A stretch of DNA of 64,000 nt, from contig NC_079515.1 in NCBI RefSeq assembly GCF_000801105.2, forward strand, positions 4,030,001 through 4,094,000, in the 5' to 3' direction. Each line of letters begins with the position of its first letter. Position 1 is the stretch's first letter. Origin of the DNA: Raphanus sativus. Lineage: Eukaryota > Streptophyta > Magnoliopsida > Brassicales > Brassicaceae. Below the pieces are notes generated by a model. That model saw only the letters and a program-made list of their open reading frames with translations, was not told the DNA's origin and did no database searches. Of the stretch, positions 25,348 through 37,028 are shown piece after piece. Both the position numbers and the translations under genes were made by a program.

Positions 25348-27770
25348 ATGAAACTGAATCGCGGCGGTGGAGAGAACGGCCACCACCACAACCACCACGA
25401 GGCCCTGAAGTTTTCCAGCTTCTTCTTCATGCCGGAGCGGCCACGTGAGTACCTCGTGCTTTTCACTCGCTTCTCCGTCCTCACGTGCCTCATCGTCTCC
25501 GTCTCTCTCGTCCTCCGCACCACTTTTCTATCCTCCTCCGCACCGGAATACTCCTCCTCCTCCTACGGTCTCCGTTTCCCCGCCTTCCCCCAGAAAGCCA
25601 TAGCTCTCCCGCCGACAAGATCCCTCGGCCCGATCACCATCTCCCACGTCCAGTTCTGCATCGCCGGAGCAGCGGAGACCTGGCTCGATCGGAGCCACTA
25701 CACCTCCTTATGGTGGCGAAACACCACCCGCGGATTCGTCTGGCTCGATAAACCGGCGAACCAATCCGATAACCGGTTCTCGATCCCGGTTCGAGTCTCC
25801 GATCCAGGCTGGACCCGGTTCGGATTCTCCAGCTCCAAAGCCGCGGTCCGGATCGCCCGCGTGATCTGGGACAGCTACCGCCTCGATCTCCCCGACGTCC
25901 GGTGGTTCGTGATGGGAGACGACGACACCGTCTTCTTCGCCGACAACCTCGTCAGGGTCCTCTCCAAGTACGACCACGAGCAGATGTGGTACATCGGAGG
26001 GAACTCGGAGAGCGTCGAGCAGGACGTGATGCACGCGTACGACATGGCGTTCGGCGGCGGAGGGTTCGCGATCAGCCGTCCGCTCGCGGCGCGTCTGGCG
26101 GGCGCCATGGACGGGTGTCTCCAGCGGTACTCCTACTTCTACGGCTCGGATCAGAGGATCGCGGCCTGCGTCAGCGAGATCGGGGTTCCGTTCACCGAAG
26201 AACGCGGGTTTCACCAGGTGCGTTTTCTGTTTAGGAAGCACGTGTCGGTGTTTCGATTGGTTTTGTTTGGGCGACACGTGTTGAACTGTCTTGATTCTCG
26301 TTTGTTGGAACCCGACAAAATTCAAAAAAGGGTTTAGAAACGCGGAGAAGTGCTCGAGTTTAGTGGATTATCGCCACGTGGATTTTCTTGACTTGTTTGT
26401 GAATAGAGAGCTAGAGAAAATCTTAGTGGGTCAAACGTAATAATTAATAATCACTTTAGGTGGTGCTAATAAAAGCATTTAGGAGTTGATTTATTGAGTA
26501 AATTACATGAATGTTGACCCAAAATAAGAAAATAGTGACACATTAGGACTTTTGCCTCTGAAATCTAACTTATATAATACGTTCATCACTTTAATAAATT
26601 GAAGTGATAGTTTCTGTTTATATGAAGAATATCCGACCGTTTTTGTTTAATGAATGGTCTTAATTACTTGTGGTCCTATGAATGTTGGAGAAAATGATTT
26701 TTTATTTATTGGGGGTTTAAATATATTGGTGGAGCACATGATTCTGTCATGTTAGGATACAAAGCTTTTAATCATGCCTGCTTTGTTGTTAATTAAATTT
26801 CCTGTTTCTAAGATATTAATGTTTTATTCCTGAACTGTATCTATGTGTGTGTCATCATCACTACGACACCACATGTAGTGTCCGTCACGGAAAGTTTCAG
26901 TTTTAGGTATCTAGTGTCAGGGAAATTCAAACATATGCATGTTCTTTTGTCCAGTCTATTATTTAAAATAATCATAATATCAACTATTGTTTTGCTTTTG
27001 GACTAACAGTTTGTGTTGTGTTCAAAACAAAATGTTTGTTGCAGCTTGACATAAGAGGAGATCCATACGGGTTTCTAGCGGCGCATCCGTTGACCCCGCT
27101 TGTATCGCTGCATCACCTCGTTTACTTAGATCCCATGTTCCCTAACAAAACCCCCATCGAGTCTTTACAAGCCCTTATGAAACCCTACACGTTAGACCCG
27201 CATAGAATACTCCAGCAGGTTCATTGCTACGACCGCAAGCGTCAGTGGTCCATATCCATCTCTTGGGGATACTCTGTTCAGATATACACTTACTTCTTGA
27301 CCGCTAAGGAGCTGGATACGCCGCTGCAGACCTTCAAAACCTGGCGGTCTTGGAGCGATGGGCCTTTCACGTTTAACACGCGGCCCTTGAAACCTGACCC
27401 GTGTGAGCGTCCAGTGACTTATTTCATGGATGGGGCAGAGGATGTGAGGGGTAGTGGGACGAAGACTTGGTATAGCGTAGGGGATAAGAAGTATGGGCAT
27501 TGCGGAAAGAGTGAGCATTCTCGGGTGACCAAAGTAAAGAGGATATTGGTGACTTCAATGAAGATGGATCCTGAGTATTGGAACAAGGTTGGTTAGTGTT
27601 TTCAACTTGTTCCACATTGAGTGGTTTTGAAGCTTTTGTTTATACTGTTTTGTTGTTGATAGGCACCACGGAGACAGTGTTGCGAGGTGATGGAAGGAGG
27701 AGGAAGAAGAAGAAAGGAGGAGGAAATGTTGATAAGGATTAGAAAGTGCAGATCTTCGGAGATGATATGA
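25348..27770 (+). CDS. DUF604 family glycosyltransferase (Fringe-related, type II membrane protein)
   Basis: Three exons, 25348-26217, 27045-27587 and 27663-27770, in consistent phase 0, give 506 aa, close to the Arabidopsis At3g11420 product. The N-terminus is His-rich, then a single membrane anchor (about residues 36-58, FTRFSVLTCLIVSVSLVL) gives a type II topology typical of Golgi glycosyltransferases. A Fringe-like catalytic region carries the metal/nucleotide-sugar motif GDDDTVFF (DDD at 191-193), followed by MWYIGGNSE and FGGGGFAIS. The C-terminal DUF604 domain includes HPLTPLVSLHH and the Cys-containing end PRRQCCEV. The start ATG is the first in frame. Exon 1 is strikingly GC-rich (about 60%). 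The sugar donor and acceptor are unknown. The intron at 26218-27044 (827 bp) carries no other feature. Confidence 0.93.
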
Positions 27771-28318
27771 AAACAACGTTTTGGTTAGAGAGTTATTATT
27801 TGCACATAAGACTTCATTTAGATTCATGTTCCAAAAAAAAAAAAGACTTCATTTAGATTCAATCATAGCTGCTTTCCTAAATTTCTGGTACCGTGACAAA
27901 TGATGATTTACTCTTATCAATACGACAATACCTGGATTCATGTTTATTTCAGTCTGCAAAACATGTGTTTCTTTGTATTATTAGTCAAAACAATATCGCA
28001 ACTCCATAGTTATACTCAAAGGGATAAGTCAGATATAACCGTTCATAACATTTGTTTGAGGTGTATATCAACTTTTTTCAGGAGACAGACTTGAACTCGG
28101 AAGTAACTTAAATACACACACGCAAATATTTTAACTAAGTTTATTCTTTTCTTTTAAACTAAATTCGAATAATAGTTTTTTTTTGTTTAGTATATGTGTA
28201 AACGAATGTTTACAATTCGTTAGGAGATCCACGTCTATAATGTGCCAAATTCATTTTATATAAAGATATAAATTATGAGTGTTCCAAAAAAAAGATATAA
28301 ATTATGATTTTTTGGTCA
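27771..28318. other. 3' UTR and intergenic DNA
   Basis: This contains the 3' UTR of the DUF604 gene (to about 27840, with a short duplicated agacttcatttagattca) and AT-rich DNA with no gene. Confidence 0.5.
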
Positions 28319-28497
28319 GCTAACATTAGATCAAGTTTTGATCGGATAAGAAGTTATTTAGAGAAGCACATCCATATGCTGCTAACATTAGATCAAGTTT
28401 TGATCGGATAAGAAATTATTTAGAGAAGCACTTCCATATGCTAACATTATATCAAGTTTTGATCGGATAAGAAATTATTTTGAATCACTTCCATATG
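28319..28497. repeat. Three-copy 60-bp tandem repeat
   Basis: Units start at 28319, 28381 and 28440. Each contains gctaacatta, then atcaagttttgatcggataa, and ends near ccatatg. Units 1 and 2 are nearly identical; the third has a small deletion around tagagaagca. The inner caagttttgatc is partly self-complementary. It is non-coding. Confidence 0.9.
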
Positions 28498-28806
28498 ATA
28501 GTTTCTGATCTATATGGGAAAAAAAAACAAAGAACCATACACATATTTTTCTTCCCGGGTATTTCTACTCATGAATATGTGAAACATAAAATACACTTTT
28601 AAATTCCCTAATAAACTCCAAAACACATTAATTTTCAAAACAAAAGTCAGTCAGTCCATCAAATTCGTAACTATATCCAGTAAATCTGAACAGTCTATCT
28701 CAAATCGGGCCGAGAAAATCTTTATGTCTCTCATACATGAATGATAGTACATACTGCATAATAATTCTTCCATTTCAGAGTGTAGGATTGAGAGATTTCT
28801 GTTGCA

Positions 28807-28946
28807 GCTAATGGCCTTTTAGTATCTATAGATTCAATAGTTTAGTATCTAAGATCTCTATCTTAGTACACTAACATTTAAAGTTAAATTATGATTTATC
28901 CATAGATTCAACGTTTCCCAGTTCGGTGTACCAAAAGGCCATTAGC
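28807..28946. mobile_element. Small inverted-repeat element (MITE-like, 140 bp)
   Basis: The left end GCTAATGGCCTTTTAGTATC matches the inverted right end GCTAATGGCCTTTTGGTACA for the first 14 bases and beyond, with few differences. The interior is AT-rich and non-coding. No certain target duplication could be read, so the superfamily is open. Confidence 0.6.
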
Positions 28947-29037
28947 AGTATAATATGAGATCTATGTCACAATATAATTACTACAGCCGAATCCAATTCT
29001 GACTAACGCCAAAACGAATCCAAAAACTAGCATATCT

Positions 29038-29073
<36 letters not shown>

Positions 29074-30108
29074 TATATTATAAATTTAAATAAGATTGAC
29101 ATCTTGTTGTTTAGTAATATACTAAAATCATACCAACCGAACCAAACCAATTTAACAGTAACTAACAAAAAAACAGGTTACCTGAGAACAAATAAACGCG
29201 CATTGTTTTATTTTATTGTCTTCTGACGGAAGTAGCCGAAGTGTTTCCAACCAAACCTCAGCTAACATAGTTAGAGACGACGGATAGGAATTTGCATGGT
29301 TTTTGATAACACGCAAGTTTATGTCACATTTTTTTTTCTTTTAAAGAGTCTCGGAAGGCATTGTCTAAGGTACTAATTATCATTATAACTTAGAACTCCT
29401 GGTGATCATAACTATTTGAAAGAATACTATTACAACATAATCTTTGTTATGTTTATGTGGATTGCAAAAGAAAAAAAACCCCGGACCAGGTTAATTAACT
29501 CGAAATGTTTGAGGTTTCACTTTGGCAAATGATCTCACAGACCAACAAAATAAAATATAATCAAACTAAGATAAACTGAACCAAACAAATACATCGTCGC
29601 TTGGGCTTTTATATGGTTAATTTCTCTTCGAGTCAAATTATCAATGCATAAACTATATGCAAAAAAACCTTATATGCTATATTCATGATACGATCAGCAA
29701 CCTAATTATTAATCGTATATTTAGTTGTAGTCACGGCCTAATTTTGGTGCATTATGCCTACAATTTGGAACAGAATTGGTTAAATTTAAACCATTCATTT
29801 TTTTTGCCATCCACATAACATTACGTGCACTATTTTATCATAGGAGAGAGATAAATGACGTGTATAATCGTAGTTTCTTCACAACTCTCTATTATATAAT
29901 ACTGACTCATCGAAAAAATTCAACTTAAAAAACATGTATAGTTACGGTAGGTGCAATATTGATAAACTGCCATTGCCTTATAGAGACGAGCCAGTCCAGA
30001 CCTTTATAACATAAAACGTTACAATCCATTTTCTTCCATCTTCAAACGAGTCAAAAAACTAACATTCGATCAAGCAAACCAAAAGGAAGAGAAGAAATAG
30101 AATTGGTG
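28947..30108. other. Intergenic region and GPAT5 promoter
   Basis: AT-rich DNA with an (AT)n run at 29039-29064 and no gene. The last 150 bases form the GPAT5 5' UTR. The triplet at 30103, two codons upstream of the ATG used here, is TTG, so the Met-Val-Met-Glu-Gln start I remember for the Arabidopsis protein has lost its first Met. Confidence 0.5.
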
Positions 30109-31907
30109 ATGGAACAAGCAAAAACGAGCTCGGATTCTGTGGTGTCAGAATTTGAAGGGACAATACTAAAGAACCAAGATCCATTCTCTTACTTCATGCT
30201 CGTTGCCTTCGAAGCATCTGGTCTTATTCGTTTCGCCGTCTTGCTATTGCTCTGGCCCGTAATCACACTCCTCGACGTTTTCAGCTACCAAAACGCCGCG
30301 CTCAAGCTCATGATCTTTATATCCACGGTCGGTTTACGCGAACCGGAGATCGAATCGGTGGCTAGAGCCGTCCTGCCGAAGTTTTACATGGATGACGTAA
30401 GCATGGGCGCATGGAAGGTTTTCAGCTCGTGCAAGAAGAAAGTCGTGGTCACAAGAATGCCTAGAGTTATGGTGGAGATGTTTGCAAAGGAGCATCTCAT
30501 AGCCGATGAGATCATTGGCTCGGAGCTGATCGTGAACCGGTTTGGTTTTGTCACCGGTTTGATACGTGAAACCGATATCGATCAATCTGTTTTGAACCGC
30601 GTCGCTGATTTGTTTGTTGATGGAAGGCCTCGCATAGGTCTTGCAAGACCGGGCAAGACGATTTCTACAACTTTCTTATCGTTATGTGAGGTAAATATTT
30701 CATCATTGCATGAAATATATGTAGACAGAAAAAATATACGTAGACAAAAATACTGATTACACTATTTAAAAAAACGATTTAGTTATAATATTACATACTA
30801 TGAAAATTATCATATAAACGCTTATACATCAAGACAACTACTACATTTTTGATTTTTTTTTGTTTCCACCAGAATATTATTTTAGTTTATTACATAATTT
30901 ACGAATCTTTTTCTTTGACAAAAAAAGTATTTCATTATATTTTCTATAAATTGTTACCAAAATTAATATTAAATCTTCATATATAGGAGCATATTCATGC
31001 ACCAATCCCGGAGAATTACAACGACCATAACGAACAACTTGAGCTACGGCCACTTCCGGTGATCTTTCACGACGGACGCCTTGTCAAGCGGCCAACTCCA
31101 GCCACCGCTCTCCTTATCCTCATCTGGATCCCATTCGGAATCATTCTCGCCGCCATCCGGATCTTTCTTGGATCCATCCTCCCATTGTGGGCAACACCGT
31201 ACGTCTCTAAGATATTCGGTGGCCAGATCATCGTCAAAGGCAAGCCTACTCAGCCACCGTCGCACGGAAACTCCGGCGTTCTCTTCGTGTGCACACACAG
31301 AACCCTAATGGACCCGGTGGTGTTATCCTATGTGCTGGGACGCAGCATACCAGCTGTTACTTACTCTATCTCGCGCTTATCCGAGATCTTATCTCCCATC
31401 CCAACCGTCCGGTTAACGAGAATCCGAGACGTAGACGCCGCGAAGATCAAACAGCAGCTGTCTAAAGGCGATCTAGTTGTTTGTCCCGAGGGAACCACTT
31501 GTCGTGAACCGTTCTTGCTAAGGTTCAGCGCGCTTTTCGCCGAGTTAACGGATAGGATCGTTCCGGTTGCTATGAACTATAGAGTCGGATTCTTCCACGC
31601 GACCACGGCGAGAGGATGGAAAGGTTTAGACCCGATTTTCTTCTTCATGAACCCGAGGCCGGTTTACGAGGTCACGTTCTTGAACCAGCTTCCTATGGAG
31701 GCTACGTGTTCGTCAGGGAAGAGTCCGCATGATGTGGCGAACTATGTTCAGAGGATATTGGCAGCCACGTTAGGGTTCGAGTGCACTAACTTCACGAGGA
31801 AGGATAAGTATAGGGTTCTTGCGGGAAACGATGGGACGGTGTCGTATTTATCGTTTCTTGACCAGTTGAAGAAGGTAGTGAGCACTTTCGAGCCTTTTCT
31901 CCATTGA
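30109..31907 (+). CDS. GPAT5: Glycerol-3-phosphate sn-2 acyltransferase for suberin
   Basis: Two exons, 30109-30690 and 30987-31907 (phase 0), give 500 aa, the usual length for land-plant GPAT5. These enzymes transfer acyl groups from acyl-CoA to the sn-2 position of glycerol-3-phosphate; GPAT5 feeds root and seed-coat suberin and is membrane-bound. The N-terminal HAD-like region begins [12 protein letters not shown], where the two Asp of the catalytic DxD are Glu. That fits a family member without phosphatase activity, which releases lysophosphatidic acid. Hydrophobic stretches lie at [14 protein letters not shown] and [20 protein letters not shown]. The acyltransferase blocks are HRTLMDP (His about 298), [15 protein letters not shown] (about 361) and VPVAMN. 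The start is the first ATG in frame (MEQAKTSS). Confidence 0.96.
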
Positions 31908-32192
31908 AATCAAATTTGTAAACTACTATTCAGTCGATAGTTTCCCTTTTTAGTGTTTTTTTTTCTTTCTTGATTTATTTATGCTTGTGATTTAATGTTT
32001 GATTTGAATTTTGTTTTAATAGATGTTTTGTGTTTGTATTTTTGTTTACAAATGTTATTCTTTCTCAGATATGAAACTATAACTCCCCATAACTATTGTT
32101 GAATAAGTTGGGGATCAATAGTTTTGTTAATGTGAATTGTTGATTTTTCCCCGAATGTTAATTAATTGGTTGCAAGGACTATTTTTGGTATA
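31908..32192. other. GPAT5 3' UTR
   Basis: AT-rich 3' flank of GPAT5, ending at the 9-bp target duplication of the first MITE. Nothing else was seen. Confidence 0.5.
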
Positions 32193-32201
32193 TTTCTTAA
32201 T

Positions 32202-32888
32202 GAGAAATTCTTAGGGGTGAACCTTTAGGTTCACCCAACCAATAGGATTTCGTTATTTCATATTCAGTATCTTTTAGAAAAGGAAACAAAATATTGTCAA
32301 GTTTTATTATATTTTTAAAATAAAAATAAAAATAAATAATTAACAATAATAATTGCAAACAAAAACACGTTTAAAAATTATATTTTTAATACCGTCAACC
32401 AACACTAAACCCTAAATCCTAAATCCTAAACCCTTGGGTAAACCCTAAACCCTTGGTAAATCCAAAACACTTTGATAAATTCTAAATCCTAGAGTTTAGG
32501 ATTTATCCAAGGGTTTATGGTTTACCCAAGGGTTTAGGGTTTAGTATTTAGGGTTTAGGGTTTAGTATTTACGGTTTAGTGTTTTGCCGATTGTGTTAAA
32601 AGTATATTTTAAAAAAAATCAAAAGATTTAGGATTTATCCAACGGTTTACAATGGGTTTAGGGTTTATGATTTAGGGTTTAGGGTTTAGTGTTTTGTTGA
32701 CGGTATTTTAAATATAAAATCTTTTTAGCTACTATTATTATTTTCTATTTATTTTTTATTTTAAAAATATAATAAAACTTGACAATATTTTGTTTCCTTT
32801 TTTAAAAGATACTGAATATGAAATAACGAAATCCTATTGGTTGGGTGAACCTAAAGATTCACTCTAGGGGTGAACCCAGGTATTTCTC
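32202..32888. mobile_element. Mutator-like MITE with telomere-like body, copy 1
   Basis: A 687-bp palindromic element flanked by a perfect 9-bp duplication, TTTCTTAAT (32193-32201 and 32889-32897). Long inverted arms of about 150 bp share GAGAAAT ends and GGTTCACCCAACCAATAGGA, then AT-rich DNA. The centre has degenerate CCCTAAA repeats on the left that turn into TTTAGGG repeats on the right. It has no coding capacity. A 9-bp duplication with long inverted repeats is the signature of Mutator-like elements. Confidence 0.8.
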
Positions 32889-32942
32889 TTTCTTAATTTA
32901 TCTATTGAGAGTTGCGGTCATCACATTCCATATGTTTTAGTT

Positions 32943-33849
32943 GGACAAGACTTGGGTTCACCCCCTATAGTGGTGAACCTTCAAATTCACCACCTCTCTA
33001 ATAACCAATCAAAATGCCAACTAGATTAATGATTAAAAATATTAAATAATTTTTTCAAAAATCAAAATAATTAAAAAAAAAAAATAGTATCAATTTTAAT
33101 AATGCTAATATAACTATCTAATCCATAAACTCAAACTCTATACCCTAAATCCAAATTCTAAACCCTAAATTCTAAATTATAAACCCAAACTCTATACCTT
33201 AAACCCAAATTATATACCCTAAACCTAAACCATAAATTATAAACCCAAAAACCTGAACTCTAAACCCAAATCTATACCCTAAACCCAAATCCTAGACTCT
33301 AAACCCAAAACGTAAATACAAAATCCAAACCCTGTACCCTAAATATTTGGATTAATATTGATGTTGTTCTTTTGAAATTTAAGGTTAAGAACTAAATTTT
33401 GGATTTAGAGTTTATGATTTGGGTTAGTGTCTAGGGTTTGGGTTTAGGGTCTACAGTTTGGGTTTAGGGTTTATGGTATGGTTTTAGAGTATAGGATTTG
33501 GGTTTAGAGTCTATGGTTTGAGTTTATGGTATAACTTTGGGTTTAAAGTTTAGATTTTTTGGTTTATGATTTATGATTTGGGTTTAGGGTTTAAAATTTA
33601 GGTTTAGAGTATAGAGTTTGGGTTTAGGGTATAGAGTTTGGGTTTATAATTTAAAATTTAGGGTTTAGAATTTAGATTTAGGGTATATAGTTTGAATTTA
33701 GGGATTAAATATTGACATTAGCATTATTAAATATGATATTATTTATTTTTTTAATTATTTTATCATTAATCTACTTGGCACTTTGATTGGTTATTAGGAA
33801 TGTGGTGAATTTAAAGGTTCACGATAGGGGATGAACCCAAGTCTTGTCC
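32943..33849. mobile_element. Mutator-like MITE with telomere-like body, copy 2
   Basis: A 907-bp element flanked by a perfect 9-bp duplication, GTTTTAGTT (32934-32942 and 33850-33858). Its ends are GGACAAGACTTGGGTTCA, inverted on the right, and the inverted similarity extends for more than 100 bp. The body is long runs of degenerate CCCTAAAYCC-like heptamers, then the mirror GGGTTTAGGG on the right. It is related in design to the element 54 bp to the left but has different terminal sequences. Non-coding. Confidence 0.82.
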
Positions 33850-33858
33850 GTTTTAGTT

Positions 33859-35294
33859 TAAGTGCATTCAAAAAACATTCACTATGTTTATTAATTTAAT
33901 TTTGAGGTAAACATAAGTTGAATCATTGGAGTCTTAGTATAATATTCATCTATATGTATATCACTCAAATAGTTTGAATCAGATCCCCAATTATCTTCTC
34001 TTTTTTTTCTTTCGCTAGTATTAAACACTCTTTTGTGTTACATAAACTAGCTAATGCATGAAAAGGTTAAAGTCATCGGGGCATGATTTACAATTTGGCT
34101 CTGATTAGAGAGTCACTGAGGACTCACTCTCACAATCTCAACGTCATTAAGTTCATAATCACATTAGTAAATGAAGTATAAATTGCAATTAGTGTTTTGG
34201 TGGGTTCTTTTTATATCAAGACGTATACTGTTATACCAAGATAGTACAAATCGCAATTTATGACACATATGGCTAAAATTATGGGCGCGGGCACACGCAC
34301 ACACATAATTTCGTTTCTGCATAGTAAAATAAATTTCCTCTATAATTTATCTCGGAAAGAAAATAAAAGAGTAAAAATAAATAGTAAAGGCTTGCTGTAA
34401 TAAAAAAGAAGAAGGGTTAAGAATTAAATAAAATAAATAAATAAATAAGAGTGTGTCGTTATAATTTAATTTTAATTTTATTTTTGCTGCCTATTTTTCG
34501 ATCGTCTTCCTTCCTTCCACATCTGTTGAGCTGAATCTGGATTCGGTACTTTTGATCTCGATTCTCGAACCTGTGGATTGAATCTCTGAGAAAACATCGG
34601 TGAAGCTTTCCCGCGTAATCACTCGCTCTCTCCCTCTCCCTCGTAACTTCGTTTACTTCATTCTAGATTGTTCTTCCGTTACTTCTAGCACTACTACTGC
34701 TACTAGGTCTTGAATCCATCTGCACAGATATCTGATCCTTGAGCTCTAAAAAACTTTGTGTTGTTTTCGATTCCAAAATCGGATTAGCTTTTTTCTTCAG
34801 CTCCGATTTCGTCTCATGCGATTAAGAAGAAGAAGCTTTATCGCAGATCTCGTCTTCGTCTTCATCGCATACTTTTTTTTTTGGCTGATTATCTTCAGGT
34901 TACCTTTTGAGCTCAGCCTAGGGTTAGTGTGTGTACCTTTAGCTACTTTTCGATTCGTTGAATATAGGTAGGGCTTTTCACCTGTTGAATCATAGTTTCT
35001 GTGTAATCGAGAGCATCGAATTTGACTTTGGGAATTGGAATATTCTGAATCGTTTCAAGTGTCAGAGCTTATGCGGTAGGATTCCAAATGCTACTTTAGG
35101 CACTTAGTGCTTGTGAGATTTTGATTTTACTGTTTCATTCGTTTGCTGATAAAAAAAAATACATGAATACTGCTCTACTGAAATATTAAAAGGTTCTCTT
35201 GTTTCTTTCAGGTGGGAGGACCTTGATGTCTAAATTGGTTACTGAGCTTCTGGAGTCTATCTTGCTTTGAATTAAAAAAAAAAAAGAGAAAGAG
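33859..35294 (+). other. MYB65 promoter, 5' UTR and 5' UTR intron
   Basis: Intergenic up to about 34480. A CT-rich leader (34500-34650) fits a 5' UTR exon. An intron then probably ends at the acceptor TTTCTTTCAG at 35201-35210, 84 bases before the ATG. Several upstream ATGs lie in the intron. Transcript ends cannot be set from sequence alone. Confidence 0.5.
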
Positions 35295-37028
35295 ATGAGT
35301 TACACGGGTGAGAGTGATGATCGTATGCACCACCCCAGCATCTATGACGAATCGTTATCATCACCAGCTGGTGATAATAATATCTGCAGAAGCATAGGGA
35401 AAGCAAGTGTTCTGAAGAAAGGACCATGGACCTCAACTGAAGACGGGATTTTGATTAATTATGTCAGGAAGCATGGAGAGGGTAACTGGAGTGCTGTGCA
35501 TAAACTCACTGGCCTGGCCCGTTGTGGCAAAAGCTGTCGTCTCAGGTGGGCTAATCATCTCAGGCCTAACTTGAAGAAAGGAGCATTTAGCCAAGATGAG
35601 GAACGGCTCATTGTTCAAATGCACGCCAAGATGGGTAATAAGTGGGCACGTATGGCTGAGCGTGTAAGACCAGAAGAACATTTTGTGGTTGCTACTTGAT
35701 TATGGTGTGTTCATTTCCTTTATTAATCTTTTTTTTTTCTTTTTTTCTTTTACCAGTTGCCTGGCCGAACAGATAATGAGATAAAGAATTATTGGAACAC
35801 TCGTATCAAGAGGCGACGCAGAGCAGGCTTACCACTTTACTCTCCTGACATCCACGTTGAAGACCTGGAGTCGAGTGAGGAGTATATCACGACCAATATC
35901 ACCAGGGTAGATAGGAGAAGACGTCAAGATTGCTTGCTGTTGGGGAATCCCAAAGCTAATGATGATGTCCTGTTTGACGATCTAAATTTTGCTACCAGCT
36001 TGTTACCTGGAGCTTCTGACGTATCAGATATGTTCGAGTGCAACATGCTAGTGACTGTTGCAAGTAGTTCCCCGTACGAAAGCTACATGCCACCGATCTT
36101 GCCTTCACCAAAGCAACTCCAGGAATCTGGATCTCTGTTTCCCATGTGCAGCAGTAACATAAAGCAAGAACTCCACTCTCCTGAACGTTTTCAGAACGCT
36201 GCTCCACAAAAGAGTCCCAGATCTTGCAGTATCTCGCCTTGTGATCCTCCTCCTTACGGAAACCAACATCCATCTGACGTGTTGATTCCAGATAATAGCC
36301 ATACCTTTACGGATGGCATGCTTCTTACTTCGAAGCCCTTGTTTGGGGCGGTGAAGCTGGAGCTCCCTTCATTCCAATATTCAGAAACTAGTGAATTTGA
36401 TCAGTGGAAGACGACTACACCGTCACCTCCACACTCAGAAGATCCCCTTGACTCTGTTGATGCCTATATTCAATCTCCGCCACCGTTGGAGATAGAGGAG
36501 TCAAGCGACACTGGCCTACTAGATATGTTACTTCACGAGGCCAAGATCAAAACTAGTGCGAAGCGTAGTATGGTGGCTCTCCCCGAGATTCCAATTCCTA
36601 CGCAACTTAGTGCAGGTGATAATTCACCAGGTGAGATAAAAAGTCACTCGTTGATTGTTATCTTTAGTTGATAATAATGTCTTTGGTGTCTTGTGGCTGA
36701 GAGAGTCCCTTTATCACATTTTGTTGAAGATTCTGCAGGAAACGTTGTTGTAAAGACAGAAGAGTTGGATCAGGTCTGGGAACCAAAGAGAGTCCTCGAT
36801 GTAACACGCCCTGATGTTTTACTTGCATCGAGCTGGCTAGACCAACAAAGCTGTTTCGGGATTGTTAGCGACTCAAGCAGCATGAGTGATGCACTTGCGC
36901 TTCTTCTCGGTGGTGGTGAACACATTGAAAACAGTTACGTGACTGTTGAGTCATCATCATCAGGTCAAGCACAACAAGGAGTTGGGTCTTGCACATGGAC
37001 TAATATGCCTCCTGTTTGGTCCTTGTAA
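35295..37028 (+). CDS. MYB65: GAMYB-like R2R3-MYB transcription factor
   Basis: Three coding exons, 35295-35663, 35757-36630 and 36739-37028, total 1533 nt and give 510 aa. The R2 repeat is KKGPWTSTEDGILINYVRKH and on to CRLRWANHLRP. The R3 repeat runs from NLKKGAFSQDEERLIVQMHA through MGNKWARMAER, then LPGRTDNEIKNYWNTRIKRR after the splice. GAMYB-like factors act in the nucleus, downstream of gibberellin in anthers and aleurone, and promote programmed cell death. The miR159 target sequence (36358-36378) encodes LELPSFQ. The acidic C-terminal region ends TWTNMPPVWSL, as in the family. Its position between GPAT5 and ZRF1 supports MYB65 (At3g11440) rather than its sister MYB33. Retention of the first coding intron would give a truncated protein ending HFVVAT. 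Confidence 0.95.
36358..36378 (+). promoter_or_regulatory. miR159 target site in MYB65 mRNA
   Basis: The 21 bases beginning TGGAGCTCCCTTCATTCCAA match the canonical miR159 site of Arabidopsis MYB33 and MYB65. The site lies in the coding sequence of the second coding exon. Known biology: miR159 slices these mRNAs and confines GAMYB activity to anthers. Confidence 0.93.

Noticed and set aside
25708..26325. Long minus-strand open frame opposite the DUF604 gene
   Set aside because: It is the shadow of a GC-rich exon; the plus-strand frame has clear domain motifs.
30103..30108. Upstream start of GPAT5 at a TTG codon
   Set aside because: Plant nuclear genes rarely start at TTG and a good ATG follows two codons later.
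32400..33720. Interstitial telomere or ancient chromosome fusion
   Set aside because: The CCCTAAA-like repeats are degenerate, change orientation at each centre and lie within elements bounded by 9-bp target duplications, so transposons explain them better.
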